Assembly: GCA_944325445.1 (NCBI GenBank)
Contig: CALVAG010000006.1
Span: 1-64,000, forward strand
Reading direction: 5' to 3'
DNA from: an uncultured Bacteroidales bacterium
GTDB taxonomy: Bacteria; Bacteroidota; Bacteroidia; Bacteroidales; UBA932
DNA length: 64,000 bases
The notes under the pieces were generated by a model. It searched no databases. It was not told where the DNA came from and saw only the letters and a list, made by a program, of their open reading frames with translations. Made by a program: the position numbers and the translations under genes. Shown in pieces: positions 9,634 to 18,408 of this stretch (its first letter is position 1; each line of letters begins with the position of its first letter).

Positions 9634-11298
9634 ATGAAATTGCTCTGGGCAGACATAAATGCCTCCTATTCGCATTCGAACCTGGCCTTTCCGGCAATGG
9701 AGGCGCAAATGCCGCCATCCTTAAGAGCGGAGTGCGAATGGGAAGTCGTCGGCGGTACACTCAAATCTCCGCAGGAGGAGCTGGTAATGAAGATTGCAAA
9801 CTTCAAGCCGCAATATATTTTCGCGACAGCCTGGCTTTTTAACATAGAGTACCTGCTTTCCGTCATAGAAAAGAGCGTCATCCTTCTGCCCGGTACCAAA
9901 GTCATTCTGGGAGGCCCGGAATTTTTGGGAGACAACTCGGATTTCCTGTTGAAACACCCTTTTGTAACGGCCGTATTCAGGGGCGAGGGAGAAGAGGTTT
10001 TTCCCCTGTTGATATCATCGCTCCTCAAATGCAGGTCAATGGAGGATAATCTTGCCATGCAATTGAAGGAGATTCCCGGTATAGAATACATCAGCGACGG
10101 GAAATACATAAGGAAGAGCGCCGTAAGGGTAAAAAACTTCGCCGGACTCAATCCTCCGGAAAGCTCCCGGTTCTTCAACTGGCAAAAACCGTTTGTACAG
10201 ATCGAAACATCGCGAGGGTGCTTCAACAGCTGCAGATTCTGCGTGAGCGGTAGAGAAAATCCGGAAGTTGAAAACATAGAGATCGATACGATAGAAAAGC
10301 GTATCGGGAATATTCTTTCACACGGCATAAAAGAGATACGCATCCTCGACAGGACCTTTAACGGAAATGCAAAAAGGGCTGCCGGCCTCATAGAACTGTT
10401 CAGGAAATTTCATGGAAGCATAAAATTCCATATCGAGATACATCCCGCATTTATAAATGAGAATCTGACAGATAGACTTAAAAAATGCGGCAAGGGAGTG
10501 CTGCATGTAGAAGCCGGTCTTCAAAGTCTCGATAACGAAGTTATAAAACTGTGCAACCGCAAAGGTGAGCCTGCCGCTGCAATAAAGGGATTGAAGAGGC
10601 TGTTGGAATGCGGAAATTTTGAAGTACATACAGACCTGATAGCAGGGTTGCCCGGTTACAGCTATGTACGGCTCCTCTCCGATGTAAAAGAGCTGGTGCT
10701 GCTCGGAGCGGATGAGATACAGCTCGAATTGCTGAAACTGCTCCCCGGAACATGTTTCAGGGAGAAAAGCCCGGAATTCGGCATAAGATATTCTCCGCGC
10801 CCGCCTTATGAGGTCCTCTCCAACAAAGAAATAGGATATACGGAACTATATTGTGCAAAAATCCTGTCGAAAATTCTGGAATACTGGTATAACGACCCCC
10901 TATGGCGTGATTTTACCAGAACAATGGTTGCACACGGGGATGATTACCTGGAAAAACTCATTGCATATCTCGACAGAAGGAATTTCCTGTATACCGTGTA
11001 TAGCCTCGAAGGGAAATCGATATTGCTCCATTCATTTTGCAAGGCCCTATATCCCGGCTGTATCGGCAAATTCACGCTTTACTGGGTCCGTTGCGGGCTA
11101 TCGCTGAAAAAAGAGCCGGCCTCGTTGCTGAAACGGTGGTGGCCCGGAAAAGAGAAGATACCGAATCCGATATACGAGAGAGAAAACCCGAGAGCAAATT
11201 ATTACCTTCTGGAGAACGATGGTCTAAGATATTGGTTCATGTTCGATTACACTGCAGATCGTCACAGACCGGTAAAGGAGAAAATAGAAAAATTATAA
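9634..11298 (+). CDS. B12-binding domain radical SAM protein
   Basis: A 554-residue protein. An N-terminal cobalamin-binding-like Rossmann domain (residues about 1-140, with ILGGPEFLG) is followed by the radical SAM cluster motif RGCFNSCRFC (CxxxCxxC, near residues 195-202) and a TIM-barrel core. The C-terminal ~200 residues resemble the DUF4080-type extension found on such proteins. The family performs radical methylations or rearrangements on unknown substrates; no substrate can be read from this sequence. It starts divergently from the amidohydrolase operon and ends about 50 bases before the small membrane protein at 11351. ATG 9634 is the first start and agrees with the fold. Confidence 0.85.
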   Translation: MKLLWADINASYSHSNLAFPAMEAQMPPSLRAECEWEVVGGTLKSPQEELVMKIANFKPQYIFATAWLFNIEYLLSVIEKSVILLPGTKVILGGPEFLGDNSDFLLKHPFVTAVFRGEGEEVFPLLISSLLKCRSMEDNLAMQLKEIPGIEYISDGKYIRKSAVRVKNFAGLNPPESSRFFNWQKPFVQIETSRGCFNSCRFCVSGRENPEVENIEIDTIEKRIGNILSHGIKEIRILDRTFNGNAKRAAGLIELFRKFHGSIKFHIEIHPAFINENLTDRLKKCGKGVLHVEAGLQSLDNEVIKLCNRKGEPAAAIKGLKRLLECGNFEVHTDLIAGLPGYSYVRLLSDVKELVLLGADEIQLELLKLLPGTCFREKSPEFGIRYSPRPPYEVLSNKEIGYTELYCAKILSKILEYWYNDPLWRDFTRTMVAHGDDYLEKLIAYLDRRNFLYTVYSLEGKSILLHSFCKALYPGCIGKFTLYWVRCGLSLKKEPASLLKRWWPGKEKIPNPIYERENPRANYYLLENDGLRYWFMFDYTADRHRPVKEKIEKL

Positions 11299-11350
11299 GA
11301 AAAGAGCCGGAATAAGTCATATATGGCACAATTTTTAAATATAGAGATTA

Positions 11351-11518
11351 ATGATTAAGGCATTTTTTGGTAAATTAGCGAACAAGTTTAAGAACGCCTC
11401 GCCTATCATGCAGGGAATGATTATTCTTGCAATTATACTGATAATAGGTATTCTTTTAAGATGGGACCACATAATAGAGCAGGTGACGGGAAGTTTCAGA
11501 TTTTTAAACGGAAAATAG
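11351..11518 (+). CDS. Small single-pass membrane protein
   Basis: A 55-residue ORF (ATG 11351, TAG 11516-11518). A basic N-terminus (residues 1-17, several Lys) is followed by a hydrophobic span MIILAIILIIGIL (about 23-35), then a RWDHIIEQ tail. It ends one base before the ATG of the ferredoxin-like subunit at 11520, which places it firmly in the 2-oxoacid oxidoreductase operon. Its function is unknown; I infer a membrane tether or accessory factor for the oxidoreductase. The tight spacing and clean coding frame argue that it is real. Confidence 0.75.
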   Translation: MIKAFFGKLANKFKNASPIMQGMIILAIILIIGILLRWDHIIEQVTGSFRFLNGK

Positions 11519-11519
11519 C

Positions 11520-11741
11520 ATGGCAGTAGAAGGAATCATAATAGTAGACAAGGAGAGATGCAAAGGATGCGGCATATGTGTAATAAACTGTCCTACAAAA
11601 ACACTCTCACTCTCCAAAGAGGTAAACGGGAAGGGATATAATTATGTGTATATGGCAAAAGAAGGATGTATAGGATGTGCGAATTGCGCAGTAGTATGCC
11701 CCGATTCAGCGATTGTAGAGGTTTACAGGGGCAGAGTATAA
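11520..11741 (+). CDS. 2-oxoacid:ferredoxin oxidoreductase, 4Fe-4S delta subunit
   Basis: A 73-residue ferredoxin-like protein with two [4Fe-4S] motifs: CKGCGICVINCP (near residues 14-25) and CIGCANCAVVCP (near 47-58). It is the electron-transfer subunit of the 2-oxoacid:ferredoxin oxidoreductase whose alpha, beta and gamma genes follow at 11758-14164, in the order delta-alpha-beta-gamma. It passes electrons from the TPP-containing catalytic subunits to ferredoxin. It starts one base after the small membrane protein. Confidence 0.92.
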   Translation: MAVEGIIIVDKERCKGCGICVINCPTKTLSLSKEVNGKGYNYVYMAKEGCIGCANCAVVCPDSAIVEVYRGRV

Positions 11742-11757
11742 AAATCAAGGAGAAGAT

Positions 11758-12837
11758 ATGTCGGAAAAGATATTGATGAAAGGCAACGAAGCCATAGCTT
11801 ACGGAGCCATAAGATGCGGATGCGACGGATATTTCGGCTATCCCATAACACCGCAGTCGGAGATAATGGAGACTCTTATGGAGTTGCAGCCGTGGGAAAG
11901 CACGGGAATGGTCGTTTTGCAGGCCGAAAGCGAAACGGCCTCCATAAATATGCTCTACGGGGGAGCGGCGACCGGCAAAAAGGTAATGACATCGTCCAGC
12001 AGCCCGGGAATAAGCCTGATGTGCGAAGGGCTCAGCTATCTGGCGGGAGCCGAATTGCCGTGTCTTGTCGTAAATGTAATGAGAGGCGGCCCGGGACTGG
12101 GAACCATTCAACCGAGCCAGGCAGATTACTTCCAATGCGTAAAGGGCGGCGGCCATGGAGACTACCGGATGATTGTGCTTGCTCCCGCCTCTGTACAGGA
12201 GATGTATGATTTTGTAGACAAAGCCTTTTCCCTGGCTTTCAAATACAGAATACCGGCCATGATTCTTGCAGACGGCGTTATCGGGCAGATGATGGAAAAG
12301 GTAGAGTTGCGGGCCCCCAAACCCAGAAGGAGCGAAGAACAGATAGAACGGGAATGCGGCAGCTGGGCCACGACAGGCAAGAAGCCTGACAGGGAGAGGA
12401 ACGTCATAACATCCCTGGCGCTGGATGCCCCTGTACAGGAGCAATTCAACATCAAGCTTATAAACAAGCATAAGGCAATAGAAGAGAATGAAGTTCTCTA
12501 CTCCACATACATGACAGATGATGCCGAATATCTGATTATAGCATATGGCAGCATGTCACGAATTGCCGAAGCCGTCATCGACATGGCCCGTTCCGAGGGA
12601 TACAAGTTAGGGCTGCTGCGCCCGATCACCCTGTTTCCGTTCCCCAAGAAAGCGATAGATGCGTTTACGGATAGGGTAAAATCCATTCTGACCATAGAGC
12701 TCAATGCAGGACAGATGGTAGAAGATGTAAGACTTGTGGTAAACGGCAGAATTCCTGTAAATTTTTACGGGAGATACGGCGGTATGGTACCATCACCGGA
12801 TGAAATCCTGACTGAATTTAAGAAGAGTATAAAATAG
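11758..12837 (+). CDS. vorB: 2-oxoacid:ferredoxin oxidoreductase alpha subunit (VorB-type)
   Basis: A 359-residue protein made of the pyruvate-ferredoxin-oxidoreductase domain I (YPITPQSEIME near residues 27-37, binding the substrate carboxylate and TPP) and domain II (YGSMSRIAEAV near 260, LLRPITLFPFP). The three-part split and sequence style fit the VorB/KorA group that oxidises branched-chain 2-oxoacids or 2-oxoglutarate to acyl-CoA with reduced ferredoxin. The substrate cannot be decided from sequence alone. A purine-rich AAGGAGA lies just upstream of ATG 11758. Confidence 0.9.
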   Translation: MSEKILMKGNEAIAYGAIRCGCDGYFGYPITPQSEIMETLMELQPWESTGMVVLQAESETASINMLYGGAATGKKVMTSSSSPGISLMCEGLSYLAGAELPCLVVNVMRGGPGLGTIQPSQADYFQCVKGGGHGDYRMIVLAPASVQEMYDFVDKAFSLAFKYRIPAMILADGVIGQMMEKVELRAPKPRRSEEQIERECGSWATTGKKPDRERNVITSLALDAPVQEQFNIKLINKHKAIEENEVLYSTYMTDDAEYLIIAYGSMSRIAEAVIDMARSEGYKLGLLRPITLFPFPKKAIDAFTDRVKSILTIELNAGQMVEDVRLVVNGRIPVNFYGRYGGMVPSPDEILTEFKKSIK

Positions 12838-12843
12838 CGGGTT

Positions 12844-13605
12844 ATGGAGAGAGAAAAATTGATAAAGGAAGAGAATTTGGCATACAGGAAGACTCCGCTG
12901 CTTACAGATGCCGTCATGCACTATTGTCCCGGATGCACTCATGGGACAATTCATAAAATGATAGCCGAAGTCATCGAAGACATGGGAATTCAGGAAAAGA
13001 CTATAGGAATATCCCCTGTCGGATGTGCAGTATTTGCATATAATTATATAGATATAGACTGGCAACAGGCCGCACATGGAAGAGCCCCGGCACTCGCCAC
13101 TGCAATAAAACGCCTGAATCCGTATAAGTATGTCTTTACATATCAAGGTGACGGAGACCTTGCCTCTATAGGCACCTCAGAGGTAATACACGCGTGCAAC
13201 AGAGGGGAAAATATTGTCATCATATTCATTAACAATGCAATATATGGCATGACGGGCGGACAGATGGCTCCTACCACCCTTTTGGGACAAATTACATCGA
13301 CTACACCGTACGGCAGGCGCTCCGACCTTAACGGATTCCCCCTCAAAATGACAGAGATTGTAGCGAAATTAGACGGGACATGTTATGTCACAAGACAATC
13401 GGCGCACACTCCCCTTGCTGTCAGAAAATGCAAAAAGGCAATAAGAAAAGCTTTCGAAAACTCCATGCTCAACAAGGGAACATCATTTATAGAGATTGTA
13501 AGCACCTGTAATTCCGGGTGGAAGCTGTCACCTGTCAAGGCAAACAAATGGATGGAAGAGAATATGTTCCCGTTTTATCCGCTCGGAGATGTAAAAGACA
13601 GATAA
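12844..13605 (+). CDS. 2-oxoacid:ferredoxin oxidoreductase beta subunit (TPP-binding)
   Basis: A 253-residue TPP-binding subunit. CPGCTHGTIHKM near residues 23-34 carries the family cysteines, and YQGDGDLASIGTSE (near 100-113) with a following NN pair is the GDG...NN Mg-TPP motif. It holds the catalytic cofactor and works with the alpha subunit. It starts 6 bases after the alpha stop, and the gamma gene begins 7 bases after its own stop. Confidence 0.93.
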   Translation: MEREKLIKEENLAYRKTPLLTDAVMHYCPGCTHGTIHKMIAEVIEDMGIQEKTIGISPVGCAVFAYNYIDIDWQQAAHGRAPALATAIKRLNPYKYVFTYQGDGDLASIGTSEVIHACNRGENIVIIFINNAIYGMTGGQMAPTTLLGQITSTTPYGRRSDLNGFPLKMTEIVAKLDGTCYVTRQSAHTPLAVRKCKKAIRKAFENSMLNKGTSFIEIVSTCNSGWKLSPVKANKWMEENMFPFYPLGDVKDR

Positions 13606-13612
13606 AAAAGTT

Positions 13613-14164
13613 ATGAAAGAAGAGATAATAATAGCAGGTTTCGGGGGGCAAGGAGTCCTCTCCATGGGCAAGATTCTGGCATATTCCGGGATAATGCAGG
13701 ACAAGGAGGTTACATGGATGCCGTCGTACGGTCCGGAGATGAGGGGAGGAACGGCAAATGTAACGGTCATAATAAGCGATAATAAGATAAGTTCCCCCGT
13801 ATTGGCGAAATTCGATACGGCCATCATTCTGAACCAGCAATCGATGGACAAATTCGAACATGCGGTAAAAAGCGGAGGTCTGCTTATATATGACCCTAAC
13901 GGAATCACCCGCCACCCGGCAAGGAGAGATATAACGGTATGTGCCATAGAGGCGGCGGATGAAAGCGCCAAGCTGGGAAATGCAAAAACATACAATATGA
14001 TAGTAATGGGGGCATTTTTAAAGATGAAGCCCATTTTATCGATGGAAAACATAATCAAGGGGCTGAAAAAATCCATTCCTGAAAGAAACCATCATCTGAT
14101 AAACGCAAATGAACAGGCCATAGGAACGGGTATGGATAAAGTAAAAATCCTCAATAAGATTTAG
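13613..14164 (+). CDS. 2-oxoacid:ferredoxin oxidoreductase gamma subunit
   Basis: A 183-residue gamma domain with the typical start IIIAGFGGQGVLSMGKILA. A conserved PSYGPEMRGGTA segment (near residues 43-54) at the domain interface follows. This subunit completes the four-part enzyme; in related complexes the gamma domain contributes to CoA binding and assembly. It is the last gene of the operon. No strong terminator is seen in the 41 bases before the next gene, which instead carry a promoter box. Confidence 0.92.
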   Translation: MKEEIIIAGFGGQGVLSMGKILAYSGIMQDKEVTWMPSYGPEMRGGTANVTVIISDNKISSPVLAKFDTAIILNQQSMDKFEHAVKSGGLLIYDPNGITRHPARRDITVCAIEAADESAKLGNAKTYNMIVMGAFLKMKPILSMENIIKGLKKSIPERNHHLINANEQAIGTGMDKVKILNKI

Positions 14165-14184
14165 CTATTTATCTAATTTATTAC

Positions 14185-14192
14185 TAACTTTG
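14185..14192 (+). promoter_or_regulatory. -7 box upstream of the coiled-coil/zapA genes
   Basis: TAACTTTG matches TAnnTTTG, with ATG 14206 only 13 bases later, so the leader would be very short. No clear -33 TTTG. Confidence 0.5.
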
Positions 14193-14205
14193 CAACGACA
14201 GTGTT

Positions 14206-14496
14206 ATGGGCGAAGAGAGTCAAATAATAACAAAATTAAAAGGGCATATCGAGCATATCATTTCGTGCTACGAAGGCGCTCTTTTCGAGAAATCGGAATT
14301 GGAAAAAAAACTCTCGGAGGCCCAGAACGATTTGGAAAAATATAAAACAAGAGTTAAAGAGTTAGAAGACAAATTAGAAAAAAGACAATTGACGACTGCT
14401 TTTGAAGCATCATCACAAGATATGAAAGAGGCCAGACAAAGAATAGCCAAAATCGTTAGAGAAATTGATAAATGTATCTCTCTGCTAAATAATTGA
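14206..14496 (+). CDS. Small coiled-coil protein upstream of zapA
   Basis: A 96-residue, highly charged, helical protein. Residues about 10-75 form a continuous heptad-rich coiled coil (SELEKKLSEAQNDLEKYKTR and following). No catalytic motif or membrane segment is seen. It ends 2 bases before ATG 14499 of zapA, so the two are translated together. The size, coiled-coil nature and position suggest a divisome partner acting like ZapB, but I see no sequence signature of ZapB; this is an inference from context. Confidence 0.8.
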   Translation: MGEESQIITKLKGHIEHIISCYEGALFEKSELEKKLSEAQNDLEKYKTRVKELEDKLEKRQLTTAFEASSQDMKEARQRIAKIVREIDKCISLLNN

Positions 14497-14498
14497 TA

Positions 14499-14807
14499 AT
14501 GGAAGAAAAACAACGAATTAAAATCACTATTGCCGGAAAGGTTTACGCCCTTCGGGTCGAGACTTCGCAGGAAGAGGAGATTTTAAGGTTGGCTGCAAAA
14601 AAGATAGATGAAACTATAAACAGATTGAAGCAGAATTTTTCCGGAGGGATCAACAGCGACGATCAGGACTACCTCGCAATGGCGACTTTATCCATAGCGA
14701 CAGAGCTGATCGGCAATAAAAAGAATAATGAGACGGAAAGGCTCATGGAGAGCCTCGAGTCATTGGATAAACAATTGACAGAATATATTCAATCCTCTAG
14801 CCGTTAA
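14499..14807 (+). CDS. zapA: Cell division protein ZapA
   Basis: A 102-residue ZapA-family protein. The N-terminal domain (KITIAGKVYALRVE..., residues about 6-50) matches the ZapA fold, with a C-terminal helix for dimer/tetramer coiled coil (ERLMESLESLDKQL). ZapA binds FtsZ and bundles protofilaments at the division septum. ATG 14499 is used; a TTG two codons earlier is less likely. A structured RNA candidate and rny follow. Confidence 0.88.
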   Translation: MEEKQRIKITIAGKVYALRVETSQEEEILRLAAKKIDETINRLKQNFSGGINSDDQDYLAMATLSIATELIGNKKNNETERLMESLESLDKQLTEYIQSSSR

Positions 14808-14844
14808 ACGATTGCTCTTTGCGAAAATCAACATTAATTAACAA

Positions 14845-15025
14845 TACCGAGCAATCGGCTGACAAAAACAGGCCTGGGTTACCCTTCGGGGGATTCCGTT
14901 TTTACGGGACGTTGGAAGTTTGCGTTAATAACCGGAGCTCAAATCTTACTTTTTCAGGTTTTTCTGAAAACAGCATTTGTTTAACGGCTTCTTTTTTACC
15001 TTGTGTGTCGGTCGATTGTATATAT
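14845..15025 (+). ncRNA. ssrS: Probable 6S-like RNA between zapA and rny
   Basis: This 245-base gap has no credible ORF but clear RNA structure. A terminal helix pairs 14851-14864 with 15006-15019: CAATCGGCTGAC against GTCGGTCGATTG with only G-U wobbles, about 14 pairs in total. Inside are short hairpins (CCGT/ACGG around 14898-14910 and TTTTCAG/CTGAAAA at 14951-14970) separated by open regions, giving a rod of about 170-180 nt. The position directly after zapA is the classical place of ssrS in many bacteria, including Bacteroidota. 6S RNA binds the housekeeping RNA polymerase as a promoter mimic. Exact ends are not visible. Another structured RNA is possible. Confidence 0.6.
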
Positions 15026-15052
15026 GTTTAACAATTATATATACCACGCACG

Positions 15053-16600
15053 ATGGAGACTGTTACAATTATTATCGTTTCACTGATAGGCGCCCTGGCC
15101 GGTGCAGGCATAGGGTTCTATTTTGTAAATAGCATATTCCTAAAACGCAAGAAAGAGGAAATTATCAAAGAGGCCGAAGCCAAAGGCGAAAGCATTAAAA
15201 AGGAGAAGATTTTTCAGGCCAAAGAGAAGTTCCTGCAACTTAAAAGCGAACACGAGCAGTATATCAATGAAAAGAACAACAACATCCAGCAAATAGAAAA
15301 TCGCGTCAAGCAAAAGGAGCTGATAATAAATCAGCAAAACAGCGAAATTTCCAGAAAGCAGAGCGAAATCGATAAAATAAAGGAAAACATTTCGCATCAG
15401 CTCACTATCGTAAACAAGAAATCCGAAGAGTACGAAAAACTCAAGCAGGAGGTAATAGAAAAAATCGAGAATGTTGCCGGAATGTCCGCAGCGGAGGCAA
15501 AAGCCCAGTTGGTGCAACAGATGAAAGACGAAGCCAGGACCGAGGCCATGTCATATATAAATGACGTTATGGACGAGGCCCGTCTCAATGCATCTAAAGA
15601 GGCAAAAAGAATTATCATAAACACAATACAGCGTACAGCATCGGAGACGGCCATAGAAAATGCCGTTACGGTATTCAATATCGAGAGCGACGAGATCAAA
15701 GGCCGCATTATCGGAAGGGAGGGAAGAAATATCAGGGCATTGGAGGCTGCTACCGGAGTGGAGATAGTAGTAGACGACACTCCTGAGGCGATTCTGCTTT
15801 CCGCTTTCGACCCTGTAAGAAGAGAAGTTGCAAGGCTCGCGCTTCACCAGCTCGTAACCGACGGAAGAATCCATCCTGCCCGTATAGAAGAGGTGGTCGC
15901 CAAGGTCCAGAAACAGCTCGATGACGAAATTATGGAGACCGGCAAGCGCACATGCATCGATTTGGGGGTTCACGGACTGCATATAGAGTTGGTAAAGATG
16001 ATAGGAAGGATGAAGTACCGCTCATCTTATGGACAAAACCTGCTGCAGCACTCCCGGGAAGTTGCAAATATCTGCTCCATTATGGCTGCGGAATTGGGAC
16101 TCAATCCTAAGGCGGCAAAGAGGGCAGGATTGCTGCATGATATAGGCAAAGTCGCTACAGAGGAGGAGAATGAACTCCCGCATGCAATATTGGGTATGAA
16201 GATTGCGGAAAGGTATAAGGAGAAATCCGAAATTTGCAATGCAATCGGAGCGCACCATGAAGAGATAGAGATGAGTTCGCTGCTATCCCCTTTGGTTATG
16301 GTCGGAGATGCCATTTCCGGAGCGAGACCTGGAGCAAGAAGGGAGGTGATAGAATCATATATCAAGAGACTTCAGGACATGGAGAATATCGCACTCTCCT
16401 ACCCCGGTGTCACCAAGACATATGCAATACAGGCCGGCAGGGAATTGCGTGTAATCGTAGGCAGTGAACAGGTATCGGACCAGGAGGCAGAGAAACTTTC
16501 TACAGAAATCGCAAAGAAAATACAGGATGAGATGGTATATCCAGGTCAGGTAAAGATAACGGTAATCAGAGAAACCCGTTCGGTAAGTTTTGCCAGATAA
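15053..16600 (+). CDS. rny: Ribonuclease Y
   Basis: A 515-residue protein with the full RNase Y order: an N-terminal membrane anchor (residues about 4-28), a long Lys/Glu-rich coiled coil (about 30-190), a KH RNA-binding domain ([17 protein letters not shown] near 215-231), and an HD hydrolase domain with LLHDIGKV near 360 and GAHHEE later. It is a 5'-end-sensitive endoribonuclease starting mRNA decay at the inner membrane. The gene follows the 6S-like RNA and ends with a strong hairpin at 16619-16654. Confidence 0.96.
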   Translation: METVTIIIVSLIGALAGAGIGFYFVNSIFLKRKKEEIIKEAEAKGESIKKEKIFQAKEKFLQLKSEHEQYINEKNNNIQQIENRVKQKELIINQQNSEISRKQSEIDKIKENISHQLTIVNKKSEEYEKLKQEVIEKIENVAGMSAAEAKAQLVQQMKDEARTEAMSYINDVMDEARLNASKEAKRIIINTIQRTASETAIENAVTVFNIESDEIKGRIIGREGRNIRALEAATGVEIVVDDTPEAILLSAFDPVRREVARLALHQLVTDGRIHPARIEEVVAKVQKQLDDEIMETGKRTCIDLGVHGLHIELVKMIGRMKYRSSYGQNLLQHSREVANICSIMAAELGLNPKAAKRAGLLHDIGKVATEEENELPHAILGMKIAERYKEKSEICNAIGAHHEEIEMSSLLSPLVMVGDAISGARPGARREVIESYIKRLQDMENIALSYPGVTKTYAIQAGRELRVIVGSEQVSDQEAEKLSTEIAKKIQDEMVYPGQVKITVIRETRSVSFAR

Positions 16601-16618
16601 AAAATATAAAGCAGGCAA

Positions 16619-16654
16619 TAAAAAATCCCGTCGATAAGTGACGGGATTTTTTAT
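16619..16654. terminator. Bidirectional hairpin terminator between rny and the 5'-nucleotidase gene
   Basis: AAAAAATCCCGTC pairs with GACGGGATTTTTT around a short loop. A-tract before and T-tract after allow use from both strands; rny and the minus-strand gene ending at 16659 converge here. Confidence 0.88.
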
Positions 16655-16658
16655 TGTC

Positions 16659-18407
16659 CTATCCAGCATCCGGAAAAAGCAGGGCTTTATCGCGTTTCAG
16701 CGCATCTGCCGTCCAACTTTCCGGAACGAACTTCCAGTTGTTCCAATCCTTGATATTCTTGTCTTCGCCGTTCATATACATGTTGTAGATAAGGGTGCGC
16801 AAATCATCCAGTTTCTTCACCACTATTGAAGAGAGCGAATCAGCGGCGATTCCGGCCCCTTTCACAAGCAAGTCGCCCCCACCGCTTGCCCTGTAGGAGG
16901 AGAGCGCTACGGTATAGAGAGAATCTGCATGGAAAGGCCTGCCGTCGCTCATTCTCTTTATTGCAATTCTCTTCCCGAAGGGCTGCCTTACATCTACCTC
17001 ATAATCGATATTTGCCGCCGAATCAAAATTATACGGCATGTTCCTGAATGAATACCTGTTCCGGTAATTTCCCTCTGAAGTATCATGCACAAGGTTTATG
17101 ATATGGTCATTTTTATGCTTCATCGTAGCGATCCAGTAATTGTAGCTGCATTCCAGATAATCTTTTATCTGCCTGCCGTCAAGCTCGATTACGAAAAGCT
17201 GGTTTTCGAACGGATATATTGTAAAAAGCCCTTGAAAGTCAAAATCTCCCGCCTTGATGATGCCATTGGTTGTCAGAGGGGCGGCGAATGAGATATCCGC
17301 GCCGGAGGCATTGAGCTGAATCGAATGGATGAGGCTCATATAGTCTGACGGTCCGAAATAGGCATCGCAAGTCTGCATATCCTTTTCAAGTCTGCCTACT
17401 TTCCCGTTTGTAAAACTTTTGACTCTGTTGAAATACTCCTTGAAATGCGCTATATAGGCTTCGTCCTTTTCTACGTTCTCCATAGGGAGAAGCTCTCCGC
17501 CGATATGCTTGCCTACAAGGGAATCTGCAGAGAATTCCAGTTCTATATCTGCATGAGAAAGATATTGTGCGCGGCATGCACCCTCCAGAAGGAGTGTCGA
17601 GTCTGTTCCGTTGAAAATCTTTTCGCAGCATCTCTGGTGGTCATGTGCGGCAAATATCACATCCACGCCTTGCAGTCTCGAGGCAAGATACCTTGCCGGA
17701 TTTTCAAGATCGTTGCTGCCGTCGCCCAGTCCGGCATGAATGGCAAGTACGGTTATATCCGGATTTTCCGTTTTTTTCACCGCTTTTATTAGCGAATCGG
17801 CGATATGTTCTATTTCAACAAAATGCATTCCGCTCCAGAGCGATTCGTCGAGCCATGATTTGATATTAGGATTTGTCATTCCTATAACGGCCACTTTCAG
17901 CCCGCCCCGTTTGATAATAGCATACTCTTTGAAATAGCTTCCGGAACCGTCATTTTTAGGAGAGTTGGCAGCCAGATAGGGAATTTTCAATTCGGAAAGC
18001 AACCTGTCGTAAACCTTATGGCCGGTCTCGACGTCATGGTTTCCGACAATGAGCGCATCATAATCCAAATACTCCGATATTCGGGTAAACAGGTGCCGGC
18101 CCTCCGTCCGGTTCGTATCTATATAATTCGAATAGTACGATGCATTATCGCCCTGAAGCGCATCACCTATATCGAGCAGCAATATATTATCCTTGCCTGC
18201 AGACGCCCGCTGAGCTTTCATATATGACGATATGTTCGCCAAAGAGACTCTATTTGCCCTGTTGCCTGAATAGAGACTGTCGAAAAATTTCCCATGCAGG
18301 TCGTTGGTAGCATAGATTTGAAGTCTGTATTTGCCCTCCTTTTTGCCGCTGCATGCGCATACCGCAGCAAGAAGCATTGCCAGAACTGTGATTTTCAGAA
18401 ATTTCAT
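16659..18407 (-). CDS. 5'-nucleotidase/UshA-type metallophosphatase lipoprotein
   Basis: A 582-residue protein. The N-terminus is a lipoprotein-like signal (hydrophobic residues 6-16, then Cys17 or Cys19 in a VCAC context), so it is probably anchored in an envelope membrane. The metallophosphatase domain has all motifs: NDLHG, GDALQGD, GNHD, IHAG and AHDHQ. The C-terminal 5'-nucleotidase domain (about 340-540) has the PF-type aromatic stacking region (YPFENQL, YRASGGGD). It hydrolyses extracellular nucleotides or sugar nucleotides for salvage. It is last in a nine-gene minus-strand run, directly after a symporter. Confidence 0.9.
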   Translation of the reverse strand: MKFLKITVLAMLLAAVCACSGKKEGKYRLQIYATNDLHGKFFDSLYSGNRANRVSLANISSYMKAQRASAGKDNILLLDIGDALQGDNASYYSNYIDTNRTEGRHLFTRISEYLDYDALIVGNHDVETGHKVYDRLLSELKIPYLAANSPKNDGSGSYFKEYAIIKRGGLKVAVIGMTNPNIKSWLDESLWSGMHFVEIEHIADSLIKAVKKTENPDITVLAIHAGLGDGSNDLENPARYLASRLQGVDVIFAAHDHQRCCEKIFNGTDSTLLLEGACRAQYLSHADIELEFSADSLVGKHIGGELLPMENVEKDEAYIAHFKEYFNRVKSFTNGKVGRLEKDMQTCDAYFGPSDYMSLIHSIQLNASGADISFAAPLTTNGIIKAGDFDFQGLFTIYPFENQLFVIELDGRQIKDYLECSYNYWIATMKHKNDHIINLVHDTSEGNYRNRYSFRNMPYNFDSAANIDYEVDVRQPFGKRIAIKRMSDGRPFHADSLYTVALSSYRASGGGDLLVKGAGIAADSLSSIVVKKLDDLRTLIYNMYMNGEDKNIKDWNNWKFVPESWTADALKRDKALLFPDAG

Positions 18408-18408
18408 T

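Noticed and set aside
9634..11298. Natural-product cluster suggested by the B12/radical SAM protein
   Set aside because: Neighbours are salvage and central-metabolism genes with no other tailoring enzymes or transporters.
11323..11358. Eleven-codon ORF just before the small membrane protein
   Set aside because: Too short to support, with no attenuator-like repeats of one amino acid and no hairpin after it.
11593..12471. Minus-strand frame of about 290 codons opposite the 2-oxoacid oxidoreductase genes
   Set aside because: It is a shadow of two well-supported genes with clear Fe-S and TPP-family motifs on the plus strand.
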